Below are positions 11,705-22,300 of a stretch of DNA of 64,000 nt, in pieces. A program made the translations under genes and the position numbers. This stretch comes from Dipteris shenzhenensis. Taxonomy: Eukaryota > Polypodiophyta > Polypodiopsida > Gleicheniales. Numbering within the stretch: the stretch's first letter is position 1; every line of letters starts with the position of its first letter. Below the pieces are notes generated by a model that saw nothing but the letters and a program-made list of their open reading frames with translations, was not told the DNA's origin and did no database searches. The DNA lies in assembly GCA_047967505.1 (NCBI GenBank), contig CM106538.1; one strand, written 5' to 3'.

Positions 11705-12178
11705 GAAGGTTCATAACTTTCTCAGGTTGTGACGATTCAACAAGAGAGAGAAGATCCAACGTTGACCCCGAAGAAAGGATGGCGTTGCCCAGAGAGGTGG
11801 CAGTTGGAAGGCTTGGGGCTTCAAATTGGACGGGGCAAGAACATTAACTTTGAAGCCTAGGTGATAAATCGATGAACGTATTACAGGGAATGACCTCTGT
11901 ACATCGAATTTCAAGCAAAGCATGAAGGTGTGGACACGCCTTCGCGATGGGGGATTCCGAGTTTGTGATGAATGTGTACGCCTCTGTTGCGCCAATATTT
12001 GGGGTCCCGTGAATATCAGACGGACGGACAACGTGAGTTATTCCGCTGTCTAACAGAGATGCCGACGAAGACTTTCAGCGAATATATTCGTGAAGGCTTA
12101 GATCGACGGTTAACAAGGCGCAGGCGCGACGCGCGATGATTCCTGCATAGCCAAGGTTTGAAACCTTTGGCTGAGCTG

Positions 12179-12331
12179 ACGTGGCCAGGGTGCCACCTAG
12201 GCAGACACGTGGCATACAGAGCTGACGTGGCAGGCACGCGTGGGTGCTGACGTGGCAGCATGTGCAGGCTGATGACGTGGCAGTACACGTGGCATCCAGC
12301 TCAGAACTGACGTGGCACTCTGACACGTGGC
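12179..12331 (+). promoter_or_regulatory. Cluster of eight ACGTGGC motifs in leader
   Basis: ACGTGGC occurs at 12179, 12207, 12225, 12250, 12275, 12287, 12310 and 12325, usually as TGACGTGGCA or ACACGTGGCA. ACGTGGC is the core of abscisic-acid response elements and G-box-like sites bound by plant bZIP factors. The cluster lies in the untranslated leader of the chromovirus between primer site and Gag start. The motif count is seen directly; any stress or hormone response is inference. Confidence 0.7.
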
Positions 12332-12934
12332 AGCCAGGCTGGCAGACCTGTGGTTAGTGTGACCTTATTCAAACTAACTGCAGTTAGCTGACCCTGGTCA
12401 GGGATTTGGTCAGAGGACAGCCTAACCAGACTGGACTGGTGCAGTTACCCAGTTTGGTTCAGTTAGTGGCCAAGCTACAGTCATCTAACCAGACCAGAAC
12501 AGGACTGATCTGGTTAATGTAACCAGTAGTTACCCATCTGGTTACTGTTTTCACAAAAAAAAAAAAAAAAAAGAGACAGTTTTGGCTATCAATTTTCTCT
12601 TGCCTGTCAGGCTTTTACTGTCAGAAAAGTACCAGAAAACCAGAGAAAAGCAGAGAAAACAGAGATTTGCAGAAAAAGGAGAATGCATGCCTTTGAACAG
12701 TAAAAAGAGGGAAAAACAGATGCCTTTTGAAGCCATCTGCAGCAGCCAGAAAAGGGCAACATAGTTGATGATGCTTTGGCAACTGTGTGGGTACATGCTT
12801 TGAACTGACAGCCCGTACTGGCATAGATTGTGAATGCAAAACACCTCTTGTTGAGGTACTTTTTCTGTTGGAAAAGCAAAGGTAGTGTGCATTAATTACT
12901 TGCACAGTGTGAGAAAATCTGCAGATCTCAGAAT

Positions 12935-15900
12935 ATGGATCAATCACCTATCCAGTGGGATTCTCAAGATAGGGATGTGCATCCAAGACAGAGGAATGTG
13001 CCACAAACTCAACAAGAATTTGAACAAATGGTACGCACTCGTATACAAGAGCTGGAAAATCTTAAAAGGGATCCCAGGGCTCAGCATTTGTTTCCAGCAG
13101 AGGCTATGCCTAATCCAGTATATGACGTGCCAATGCCAGAGGCACACTCCCGTGTACAGTCTGAGAGAGAGAGATCTCATAGATCTCATAGGAGACGGTC
13201 CCATAGTAAAAACAGATCGAGGCGTCATCACCGATCTCCTAGTCCATCACCGTCTACCTCGAGTTCGACTTCTGTGTCTTCTTCTTCCTTATCAGATAAA
13301 CCATCCAGGAAAAGAAGGAAACACGAGAAGTCTGGGAAGAGAAAGTCTTCCAAAGCGACCAGGGAATTTAAAGAGGGAGGAAAATCTGTCAAGTTTATGA
13401 CCTACAATGGACAGTATGGTCATACAGACAAAGCATTGCAGTTTATCAGACAGTTTGATGCTGCATTTGGTACAGAGAAATTTTCAGAATCCTCCAAATT
13501 AAGAATGGTCAGCTTACACTTAACAGCAACGGCTAGTGCATGGTGGAGTGCACTGACTACAGATGGGTCAGCCCCAAGAAAGTGGAAGGGCTTCAAGAAA
13601 GCCTTCTACCAGCAGTTCATGCCTAAACAGTTCAGAGACCATGTTCTTCAAGACTGGGACAGCTTGCACATGGATGCAGGAGATACAGTGGATGGGTACA
13701 ACCAAAAGTTCTGGGATGCTTATTTGCAGGTTGCACCGTTCAAAAAGATCTCCAAAGGTACCCAGATGAGGAAGTACAGAGCAGGTCTCACTCCAAGAAT
13801 TCAGGCAGTAGTGAATGCTTTGGGGGCAAAGAATATTCAAGATCTTATGCATTCAGCCTCAGTAGCGAGTCTTGTACCGCTACAAGATCCATCTACAGTG
13901 CCATCCTTGCATGCAGGACGTGCTGATAAAAAGAAATCTGATTTTATAAAATCAGAAAAGAAAGAGCCCCCTAAGGCTGAAAAGAAAGGGTTTCAGCCTC
14001 AGAAGCCGAGGGGTACTCAGTTCTCAAAGACCTATAAGGGCAAATCTATATTTACCCCTGAACAGATAGCGGAATTCCGTAGAGATGGGAAATGCTTCAG
14101 GTGCGGTAAAGAGGGGCATGTGGCTGCCCAGTGCCCAGAAAAGCCTTCATCATCGAAGGGAAAAGAGGCAGAGAAGCCACGAGGACCGCAAAAGCCAATG
14201 GCAGGGGGTATTCCTGATATACTGGGTCATGCTTTGAACCCAGAAGAACGAGAATTGCTGCTATCATGGGGCAAAGTTAGAGACCAGCAAGCGCTAATTT
14301 TATTTGATCCAGGGGCTACTGATAATTTCATATCAAAGGATCTAGCCCTGAGGCTGGGAATAAAGACGGAAGAGTTAGGCAGGGCTTTGGATGCCGATCA
14401 AATGTTTTGTGGGAACCCTGTGCCAGTTACTCCCTTGATAGGGAAACTCCGTCTACATGTTCAAAGTTATGTGGATCAGGAAGACTTCTTCATTTCTCCA
14501 CTGAAACATTATGATGTAGTTTTGGGGATGCCTTGGTTTCACCGCAAGGCAGTGAAGTTGACTCTTCCTGAAAGAGTGCTGGAATTTGTACATAGGGGGA
14601 AAAATCAGCGTGTAATTGCCAGGAATAAAGGGGACACTATCCCCATTGTATCTGATGTTTCATGCGGTAAAGCAATAAAGTCTGCAATTTCTGCGTACAT
14701 GGTTTTCGTAAAAGAAAAAGAGAATGATATGCATGCTGAAATGAATGATGCAGACAAAGATAGGTTTCAGTTTCTGGTAAACTTTAAAGATTGCTTTTCT
14801 GATGTTTTGCCAGGGGAGTTACCCCCAGAGAGACCAGAAGATCATCAGATAGAGTTAATGCCTGGTAGTGAGCCACCAAACAGACCCCCTTATAGAGTCA
14901 GTGCGACTCAGAGAGAGGAGATTATGGCTCAAGTACAGGACTTGCTGTCCAAAGGCTTGATTCAGCCCAGCTCGTCTCCTTTTTGTTCCCCTGTACTGTT
15001 AGTACAGAAGAAAGATGGTTCATTCCGTATGTGTGTTGATTATCGCGCACTGAACAAAATGACCATCAAGAATAGATTCCCTATTCCGCGTATTGATGAT
15101 GTCTTGGATCAGTTAAATGGAGCTTCAGTTTTCAGCAGGATAGACTTGAAGAGTGGCTACCACCAAGTGAGGATACAGCCTCAGGATGTGCATAAGACAG
15201 CATTCCGCACAACATTCGGGTTGTATGAATACTTAGTGATGCCTTTTGGATTGACAAATGCTCCAGCCACATTTAACAGAATGATGGATCGCATCTTCCG
15301 GAAGTACAGGCATTTTACTGGTACTTTCTTTGATGATATCTTAGTTTTCTCTAAGACAGAGGAAGACCACAGAGAACATCTTGCTATAGTGTTTCAAGAG
15401 CTGAGAAATCATCAGCTCTATGCAAACAGCAAGAAAAGTGAGTTCTTCTTGGAAGAAATCCACTATCTGGGGCATATAATATCCAAGAATGGGATACAAA
15501 TGGATCCAGCGAAGATCCGTGCCATTCAAGAATGGCCAGAGCTGAAAACTGTGCATGAAGTTCGAAGCTTTTTAGGCTTGTGTTCTTACTACAAAAGATT
15601 TATCAGACATTTTGCTGATATCGCAGCTCCATTACATGACCTCACTAAGAAAAACGCAGCCTTCACCTGGGGATTATCACAGAAGAAAGCATTCAATACA
15701 CTCAAGGAAAAGTTGACTACAGAGCCTATTCTGGTAGTTCCGGATCTGTATCAGTCTTTTGATGTGGATTGCGATGCTTGTGGAGAATGTGTTGGGGCTG
15801 CATTGCATCAGAATGGTCATGTAGTAGCCTATGAAAGCAGACGACTTCGGGATGCGGAAAGATATTTAGGAATCTATGAGAAAGAGTTATTGGCTGTAAT

Positions 15901-17599
15901 TCATGCTATCCATACATGGAAACACTATCTTTTGGGTGCAGATTTTACTGTCAAAACAGATCACCAAAGTCTGAAATACTTTTTGACTCAGACCAAGCTT
16001 TCAGAGAAGCATATGAAATGGGCAAACATGCTGTCAATGTATCATTTTCAGATTGTCCATACTCCAGGAATTCGGAACAGAGTGGCAGATGCCTTGTCCC
16101 GAAGACCCCAGGTCAATAATGTAACTATTGCATATCATCAGGACCTGGAAGGCATGAGGGAACAATATGCTCATGATTCTGATTTTGGTGAAATTTTACA
16201 GCAGATGCAAGAAGGGCAATCCACCAGTCACTATTCCCTGAAAGATGGGTATTTAATGAAAGATGATTGCCTATGCATCACCCAGGAGATGAGGAAAAAG
16301 ATTTTGAGGGAATGCCATGCACCTCCCTATGCTGGACACAGAGGAATTACAGCAATAACTCTAGCACTAGAGAGGTATTTCTTTTGGCCAGGAATGCGGA
16401 AAGATATACATCAGTTCGTTACTGAATGCCTTACGTGTCAGAAAATGAAGTATGATAGACAGAAGGCACCTGGCCTACTTATGCCTCTTCCCGTGCCTCA
16501 GGCACCATGGGAAAATATTACAATGGACTTTATTTTTGATTTGCCAAGATCAAAGTCAGGAAATGACGGGATTTGGACTATCATAGACACATTCAGCAAG
16601 CAAGCTCATTTCCTTCCGGTTCGCAAAACCATAAAGGCAGATCATATGGCTAAGCTGTTTATGGCACAGATCTTTAAACATCATGGTATGCCTAAGTCCA
16701 TTGTTAGTGATCGAGACCCCAGAATGACCAGTCTATTCTGGAGAGCTTTATTTGATAACATGGGGACGAATCTGAATTTTTCTTCTTCTTTCCATCCCCA
16801 GACAGATGGTCAAAGTGAAGTAGCAAATTCTACCATTTTGGATATGCTGAAATGCTACGTGGGTGACCAAAGTTCAGACTGGGAAAAGTACCTACCGTTA
16901 GTAGAGTTTGCTTACAATAATACAGTACATAGCTCTACAGGGAAAGCCCCTTTTGAAGTCATATATGGGAAGGTGATTTTGCCACCTATATTAAGGACTA
17001 AAGATGAAATATTTGCAGCTGATCAGTTTGTAAGAGACCTCCAGACAGCTTACAGCCAAGTCCGGACAGCAATTGAAAGGTCTCAAGAGAAACATAAAAG
17101 GTCTGCAGATAAACATAGGAGACAGTTGGACCTCAAGGAAGGGGACTGCGTACTTTTAAAGTTTGAAAAAGCTAGGCTCCGCAAGTTTAAAGGCAAACAG
17201 AAAGTGTATGCAAAGTTATCTCCCAGATACTATGGCCCTTTCAGGGTTACAGAAAGAATAAATGAGGTTGCATACAGATTAGCATTGCCAGAGCATTGGA
17301 GGATTCACAATGCATTCCATGTGAGTCTTCTAAAGAAATTTCAAGGACCAGAGCCTACAGAACCAGTATCAGAGGATCCACCAGAAGTGGATGAGCTGGA
17401 GGAAGTCCTTCAGCCAGAGCAAATTGTGTACCATACTGTACGTAAAGGCCCTCAGGGTAAGGAATTTTACAGGTATCTTGTAAAATTCAAGAATTATACG
17501 GCATTAGATGCCAAGTGGATGGACGAAGACATGTTATCCGATCATCCACAGCTTTTGGATGTTTACAAGGAAGCTTTTCAGTTGAGGTCAACTGAATAG
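12935..17599 (+). CDS. Gag-Pol polyprotein of Ty3/gypsy chromovirus
   Basis: A single uninterrupted frame of 1554 residues encoding all proteins for retrotransposition. Order: N-terminal Gag with an Arg/Ser-rich basic segment (about 75-140), the Gag core, and a zinc knuckle CFRCGKEGHVAAQC (about 386-399). Protease follows with DPGAT in place of the more common D(S/T)GA (about 457-461). RT has the VDYRALNK and MPFGLTNAPATF motifs, with FFDD at the active site (about 797). RNase H carries DVDCDACGECVGAAL and TDHQSLKYFL. Integrase has the HHCC zinc domain (about 1125-1170) and the D, D, E residues in MDFIFD, VSDRDPR and GQSEVAN (about 1197-1293). The C-terminus (about 1495-1550, YLVKFKNY...KWMDEDML) is chromodomain-like and is thought to guide integration to particular chromatin. 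The first ATG after the leader was taken as start. Confidence 0.97.
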   Translation: MDQSPIQWDSQDRDVHPRQRNVPQTQQEFEQMVRTRIQELENLKRDPRAQHLFPAEAMPNPVYDVPMPEAHSRVQSERERSHRSHRRRSHSKNRSRRHHRSPSPSPSTSSSTSVSSSSLSDKPSRKRRKHEKSGKRKSSKATREFKEGGKSVKFMTYNGQYGHTDKALQFIRQFDAAFGTEKFSESSKLRMVSLHLTATASAWWSALTTDGSAPRKWKGFKKAFYQQFMPKQFRDHVLQDWDSLHMDAGDTVDGYNQKFWDAYLQVAPFKKISKGTQMRKYRAGLTPRIQAVVNALGAKNIQDLMHSASVASLVPLQDPSTVPSLHAGRADKKKSDFIKSEKKEPPKAEKKGFQPQKPRGTQFSKTYKGKSIFTPEQIAEFRRDGKCFRCGKEGHVAAQCPEKPSSSKGKEAEKPRGPQKPMAGGIPDILGHALNPEERELLLSWGKVRDQQALILFDPGATDNFISKDLALRLGIKTEELGRALDADQMFCGNPVPVTPLIGKLRLHVQSYVDQEDFFISPLKHYDVVLGMPWFHRKAVKLTLPERVLEFVHRGKNQRVIARNKGDTIPIVSDVSCGKAIKSAISAYMVFVKEKENDMHAEMNDADKDRFQFLVNFKDCFSDVLPGELPPERPEDHQIELMPGSEPPNRPPYRVSATQREEIMAQVQDLLSKGLIQPSSSPFCSPVLLVQKKDGSFRMCVDYRALNKMTIKNRFPIPRIDDVLDQLNGASVFSRIDLKSGYHQVRIQPQDVHKTAFRTTFGLYEYLVMPFGLTNAPATFNRMMDRIFRKYRHFTGTFFDDILVFSKTEEDHREHLAIVFQELRNHQLYANSKKSEFFLEEIHYLGHIISKNGIQMDPAKIRAIQEWPELKTVHEVRSFLGLCSYYKRFIRHFADIAAPLHDLTKKNAAFTWGLSQKKAFNTLKEKLTTEPILVVPDLYQSFDVDCDACGECVGAALHQNGHVVAYESRRLRDAERYLGIYEKELLAVIHAIHTWKHYLLGADFTVKTDHQSLKYFLTQTKLSEKHMKWANMLSMYHFQIVHTPGIRNRVADALSRRPQVNNVTIAYHQDLEGMREQYAHDSDFGEILQQMQEGQSTSHYSLKDGYLMKDDCLCITQEMRKKILRECHAPPYAGHRGITAITLALERYFFWPGMRKDIHQFVTECLTCQKMKYDRQKAPGLLMPLPVPQAPWENITMDFIFDLPRSKSGNDGIWTIIDTFSKQAHFLPVRKTIKADHMAKLFMAQIFKHHGMPKSIVSDRDPRMTSLFWRALFDNMGTNLNFSSSFHPQTDGQSEVANSTILDMLKCYVGDQSSDWEKYLPLVEFAYNNTVHSSTGKAPFEVIYGKVILPPILRTKDEIFAADQFVRDLQTAYSQVRTAIERSQEKHKRSADKHRRQLDLKEGDCVLLKFEKARLRKFKGKQKVYAKLSPRYYGPFRVTERINEVAYRLALPEHWRIHNAFHVSLLKKFQGPEPTEPVSEDPPEVDELEEVLQPEQIVYHTVRKGPQGKEFYRYLVKFKNYTALDAKWMDEDMLSDHPQLLDVYKEAFQLRSTE

Positions 17600-17611
17600 A
17601 AGCCGAGGGGA
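17600..17611 (+). other. Polypurine tract
   Basis: AAGCCGAGGGGA directly precedes the 3' LTR and overlaps the end of the coding frame region; it primes plus-strand DNA synthesis in LTR elements. Confidence 0.85.
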
Positions 17612-18550
17612 TGTCACCACAATGTAAATATCCTAAGTCAAAGTACAGTTGACCATTTATTTGATCATAATTAAAGAGTTTTATATGTGTTAATTACGGT
17701 CAAAGAGTCATTTTAATGGTCAAAGGATTGACTACGGTCAAAGATACTTGACTCTAGTCAAGTAAACCTGACTACGGTCAGGGAGTGTTGACTTCGGTCA
17801 ACAAGACTTGGCATGCGCCAAGAGGGGTTAACCCCGGTTAACCAAGATGTGCCAACCTCGGTTGGAGAGACTTGGCTATAATTAAGGCGCCTTGACCCTT
17901 GGTCAAAGCTCTTTAATTATAATCAAGAGTGTTGACTCCGGTCAACCAGAGAAAATATATATATTTATTTGTATATATATTTGTTTAGATGTGCACATGT
18001 GTTCAGTGGGGACGCCCACCGTGACTAGGATTAGTCCACAGTGTGTTATTTGCATGCAAAGCGCTAACAATTAATGGGTACCATGGTGGTGCGCTTTAAT
18101 TAATTGTTGCAGGTACTAGGAAGGATTATTTTTCCTAAGCGAAATGGGAGCCTGACAAGCACCTAGGAAGCGGTTCGTGTGACCGAGAGCTTTGAAGACT
18201 CCAGAATGGCCCTAAGTGGCTTGTAATAAGAGTTAGTCTAGATTATAGACAAGTGGCATGTTGCCAATTTGAATGGGGTTTGAAGCCCTTGTAAAGAAGG
18301 ATTTTCTTTTCACGTAGAGAAGAGAGAGACTTACGAGACAGCTTCCTGCTGAACTTTTGTAACAGTTTTTCTGAAAGTAATAAAGACCTTCGGGGGGGTC
18401 CAGCCCGACAATTTGTCCTGGGCCCTAGTGTTTGTTCAGAGAGAGGGAGAGAGGGAGAGCTTTGGAGAAGGGAGAGCTGTGGACAGTTTGAATTCTGTCG
18501 TTAACGTGAAGCCATAGTTGTTTTATTTCCCACGCTCAGTTTCGGTTTTA
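17612..18550 (+). repeat. 3' LTR of chromovirus
   Basis: 939 bases, matching the 5' LTR except for two substitutions seen by eye (18477 and 18503). It ends in TTTTA directly before the CTATG target duplication. Confidence 0.97.
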
Positions 18551-18555
18551 CTATG

Positions 18556-18603
18556 GAATTTATGGACATATAGGAATTGGAATTTATGGACATATAGGAA
18601 TTG
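18556..18603 (+). repeat. 24-bp tandem duplication in LINE-B next to insertion site
   Basis: Two perfect copies of a 24-base unit (18556-18579 and 18580-18603) follow directly on the right target duplication. The unit is eight codons long and keeps the LINE frame (NLWTYRNW type). It either pre-dates the chromovirus insertion or reflects a repair event. Confidence 0.9.
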
Positions 18604-18811
18604 TAAAGTCTTTGGTGATCCTACTTTCTCTCTGTTTGGCTTTTTTAGGCGTTCTCTGCAGCGATCTTTCTTTGATTGCTTGTAGACCCGCTGCATAGAT
18701 CATGAGGTCTTTTTGGCATATACTGAAATTTTCAGTTGATGTAATTGTAGCACCTTATTTTGAGGTTGCTACTCATATAATATAATCAATCCAAGATTTC
18801 ACCCCAAAAAA

Positions 18812-18836
18812 AGTGTGTGTGTGTGTGTGAGAGAGT
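18812..18836 (+). repeat. TG/GA microsatellite at LINE-B 3' end
   Basis: The LINE end TTTCACCCC plus A run is followed directly by a GTGTGTGTGTGTG run and GAGAGAG, the same arrangement as at LINE-A and LINE-C. Confidence 0.85.
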
Positions 18837-19228
18837 GAATAGCATCCATTTGAGAGAAGTCTGGATTAAACCCAACTTGCAAGACGATACTTACAAATGT
18901 TAAGCTAACAAGAAATGAGGAATTAAAATTATTGAGATGTGACCACATTGAAATTTTGAAATTCAGATGTAGAAATTTTAAAACACTGGGTATGAAAATC
19001 TAAGAAATAAAACAGCCAACTCTCTAATTTAAAATATAGCATTCTGCTACATCAATTTTGAAAAGCCCTCCAGTTGTATGCTTGTGCAAACTAAGAAAAG
19101 AACATTAATGCAGGAAAACAGTCAAGGCTGCACCTTTGCAGAGGATAACCTTACAATGAATCCATAGAAGTTGGAGAAACTGGAAGCACCATCTGAGTAT
19201 GGATGCATTTCGAAAATCCAGGTCAGCA

Positions 19229-19306
19229 CTACTGAACCTCAGAAAATGTTCCTTCTGTGAAAGGCAGACATAGAGCATCTACTGCAGACTTTACTCGCTC
19301 CAAATC
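19229..19306 (-). CDS. FLAD1: FAD synthase last coding exon (16)
   Basis: 26 codons beginning [13 protein letters not shown] and ending at TAG (19231-19229). The acceptor (TGGGTACAG) and phase fit exon 15, and the sequence fits the expected C-terminal helix of the family. It lies 6.9 kb from exon 15. The 3' UTR presumably extends toward 19.0 kb; no clear polyadenylation signal could be fixed. Confidence 0.85.
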   Translation of the reverse strand, partial: DLERVKSAVDALCLPFTEGTFSEVQ

Positions 19307-22300
19307 CTGTACCCAGCAAAAGAGCAGAAATGATATTATGATAGCTATATTGCTGCATGATCAATATTGCCTTGCCTATACAAAGGCTAACACACTTACA
19401 ATCCTAACAGATTTTTTGAGCCCCTGAGCACATGCAATTGAAGATAAAATATAGATTGAGTGCAGAACAAAAATTCTACAAAAAAAAATAAAGGCCTTCT
19501 ACAGTAAAGGCCTTAAATTGACAAGAGCTGGAACTCAAATCTTTCGATGAAATAGCTCAATAATGCACAGCAAATCAAAACCCAGGTATATTTCCAAAAT
19601 AAACACAAACGAATTATGGTCAATGTTGGCTTCACAAGTGCCCTCACGAAGCTTTAAACTGTGAATTTTACCATGCGTATGGTTGGATAATCTGGAGTCC
19701 AACTGTATGCGAACAAGAAGTCTGTCCACTTTAATACTAAACATCCATTCAAACAAGCTGAGCTCCTACCAATTCTTTGGAGGGAAAGGGCAGACTTGCC
19801 ATGGTGATGGCTAGGATCAAAGAGAAGCTCTCTTTAACTCAGGCTAGTGAAGCTATTGGAGTGGCATCCAATCACATTCATCAATCAAGCATTGAACAGA
19901 ATTATATAGTATATACCTAGATGAATCCAGGAACATTCCCAAACTCACCCTCTAAAAACACAGCATAGTGCAGTTTCAATCTCACGATAGTCACTTATAA
20001 GATTGAAAACCATAAACTCCATCACGCATAGCAGGGACTAGCTACTATGACATCCCCACTGACGTCATCAACGCCCAACAATGGGTGTAGACCATAGTAT
20101 TAAAATATGCTCTCACACATACAAATCCACACACCCACACATACTTGAGCATCCTTGAAGAGAATTACCCCACAATGGAATTGCTTGTGATTTAGTGTTT
20201 TCCAAACTCCTCCAAATGAGTCTTTCCAAATGCCCATGATAGTTGAAGCCAATTCACCACAACCACCATTTCTGTTCGTGTCGAATTGTCTTACTCTCAA
20301 ATAGCACACACACACTCTCTTTTTTTTTGTGAAACCCATGTATTTTTATATTACAAGAGGTAGTCCTCAAAGTGGAGACCAGCAAATACAAGATCAGAAA
20401 ATTTCATTGTAAGACAAGTAAACAATGTAATCTATCTGACGAACAGACAAGCAATCATAAAAGGATTGCCAAAGCAACATCCGGGGATAGTAGATATGCC
20501 TTCGTATGACTAGAATATATCCAATCATACAAATTTAGAAATTTTGTTGTTCTAAAGACAAAGACCAAAAATCTACACGACGTAAAAGAGAATAAAAAAG
20601 AGGCAACAAGATTTTTTGAAAAACAAAAGGAAGACATACTTAGCAAGCAAAAGCAACACTAATGTCATCATTAGTGCCAAAGCATAAGCAGCTATACTAG
20701 GTTTCTAAAGACCCACAGAGTCTCTTGGGCAAACCCAATGCTTACTAAAATACGTCAAATACATAAAAGAGAAAGAAAACAACAAACAAACAAGAAAGGA
20801 AGAAGGTGACTAAGCAAAAATATACAAGCAAATCAAGAAACAAAATTGACCAAAAAACAGGAACAAAATCTCTCTCTCTCTCCCTCATGTAGGAATGAAA
20901 GAAATAATCAGAATGAATGAATTATTAAAAACATTAAAAAATAAATTAACCCCTTACACTTATATACCACTTCCTACAACATTCCTAACTTAGAAAGCAC
21001 ATGCATACTCAATCAAACTCTCTTTTGAAACTAAAAGAAAAACGGGCTATTCAGCTCCACGATTTTTGTTTTCGGCTTATAACTAGATACAAAGTCTTCA
21101 TACTAAGTTTCTGTCGGCACTCCGGATGTTCAATCATTCTAAAAATGCTTAAGGCCGATACACCATAGATAAAAGACTTCATATCTAAGATTGTGCGCAC
21201 TTTTTCCATTATTTTTCTTGGATTTTATCTCTGATAGATGGCTCCTTAGTTGTACAAAGGCGAAAAAATCTATGGAATTGGGAAGAAATGACATCCGAAA
21301 ATAGTAGAACATGGAAGAAGTAGGCTCTCTAAAGACTCTGTGGTTCCTACCTTTCCATAAAGTCCAGAGTGCCCAATATCGAACCCATGCGAAAAAAAGA
21401 TCAAACTCTGCTCTCCATGGGTGAATGCTGAACATCCAAAAAAGCTTGCCAAATCAAGCAGCGGGAAAGTGGGCTTGGAGGCACTGCTGAAGAAATAGCA
21501 GGAAGTCACGGGTGACAAGGCAATTCCAAAAAAGATGAGGCAAGGATTCCATGGGAGCCAAACAACTGTGACATAGTGCACAATATGCCTACGTGCCAAG
21601 AGTTGGCCAAAAGGAATAACACCGAGCATAACTCCCCATAGAAAAACCTATTGACGAAGAGGAAGTTTGCAAGACCAAAGTTGCTGCAATGCATTACAAT
21701 TCAAGGACCAAATCTCATTTCCATTATGTGAAATCCAAGGAGGAGGCGTCAAAACCCTGTACAAACCAGCCCCGAAGATATCGGCTAGACGTAAGGGGCG
21801 GGTAGCAGAATCTTGGTGTTGTAAGGTCCCATCAGTAAGGCGACACATAAGACTTGGGCACCGGTAAAAGCATCTAAGAAACATAGTGCCAAAGGGGTTG
21901 ATAATCCATCCCCAAACCATATTGTTTAGCCGCCGAAGGAAAAGGACCATCTTCATAAAGCACATTCAACCAAAGTAATCCCTTTTGATGAAATAAAATA
22001 CGAGCACATGGGTTCCTGCAAAGCAAGGGGTCGATTAAACACCTTTCACCAATGCAGACTCTCAGCGCGCAAGGAATTCCCATCCAAAGAGTCACGACCA
22101 TGACATTTGCGATGAGAAAGAATCTCTTTCCAGGCCAAAAACACTTTGGAAACACTTTGCATTTTATCCAAGGCAACACATTCCTCCCTGTCATTTGCTG
22201 AACTGAAATTTCACTTACAGATAGCAAGTTCATGAAAGAGACTAGCACATAAAAGACATTATGAATGCATCTCAAGATCTTTCAGCCTAAGAAATTCATG

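Larger units (their letters stand above)
10753..18550 (+). mobile_element. Intact Ty3/gypsy chromovirus (LTR retrotransposon)
   Basis: Complete element of 7798 bases: 5' LTR, tRNA-iMet primer site, long leader, single Gag-Pol frame, polypurine tract and 3' LTR. The 5-bp target duplication CTATG flanks it (10748-10752 and 18551-18555), inside LINE-B. The two LTRs have equal length (939 bases) and I found only two differences by eye: T at 11618 versus C at 18477, and G at 11644 versus A at 18503. The insertion is therefore recent. LTR termini are TG...TA rather than the usual TG...CA. The C-terminal chromodomain-like segment places it among chromoviruses. With an open coding frame it may still be mobile. 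Confidence 0.97.
7150..18684 (+). pseudogene. LINE-B ORF2 (endonuclease-RT) pseudogene, split by LTR element
   Basis: Multidomain LINE replicase, broken. The apurinic-type endonuclease comes first: LQEHNQ (about 7247), FASVYAPQS (7443-7470), GDFNNAPQSGDN (7540-7575) and SDHAPLWLRL (about 7798-7828). The reverse transcriptase follows: LIPKKQ and DWRPITLMPVIYK (8675-8745), QYGFVPRR (8810-8835), FDTVQWDF (8934-8958), RQGCPLSALLYA (about 9092-9127) and AYADDSFF (9205-9228). A C-terminal zinc finger HLFWHCPCSRDFF lies at 10580-10620. Stops or shifts occur at 7698, 8014, 8965, 9443 and others. The last exon-like portion, after the chromovirus insertion, is 18551-18684. Inactive. Confidence 0.85.
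5590..18815 (+). mobile_element. LINE-B: near-full-length LINE split by an LTR element
   Basis: A plant L1-like non-LTR retrotransposon with a 5' repeat region, ORF1 with a zinc knuckle, ORF2 with endonuclease, RT and C-terminal zinc finger, and a 3' end at an A run (18803-18812) followed by a TG repeat. A 7.8-kb Ty3/gypsy element inserted near the end of ORF2 at 10752/18551. The LINE reading continues across it: residues WVRYWVLW on the left continue into NLW on the right. Both ORFs carry stops, so the copy is inactive. The 5' boundary is an estimate. Confidence 0.8.

Noticed and set aside
12935-17599. Endogenous pararetrovirus or plant retrovirus rather than retrotransposon
   Set aside because: LTR pair, primer site, integrase with chromodomain-like tail, no movement protein and no envelope-like frame: a standard Ty3/gypsy chromovirus.
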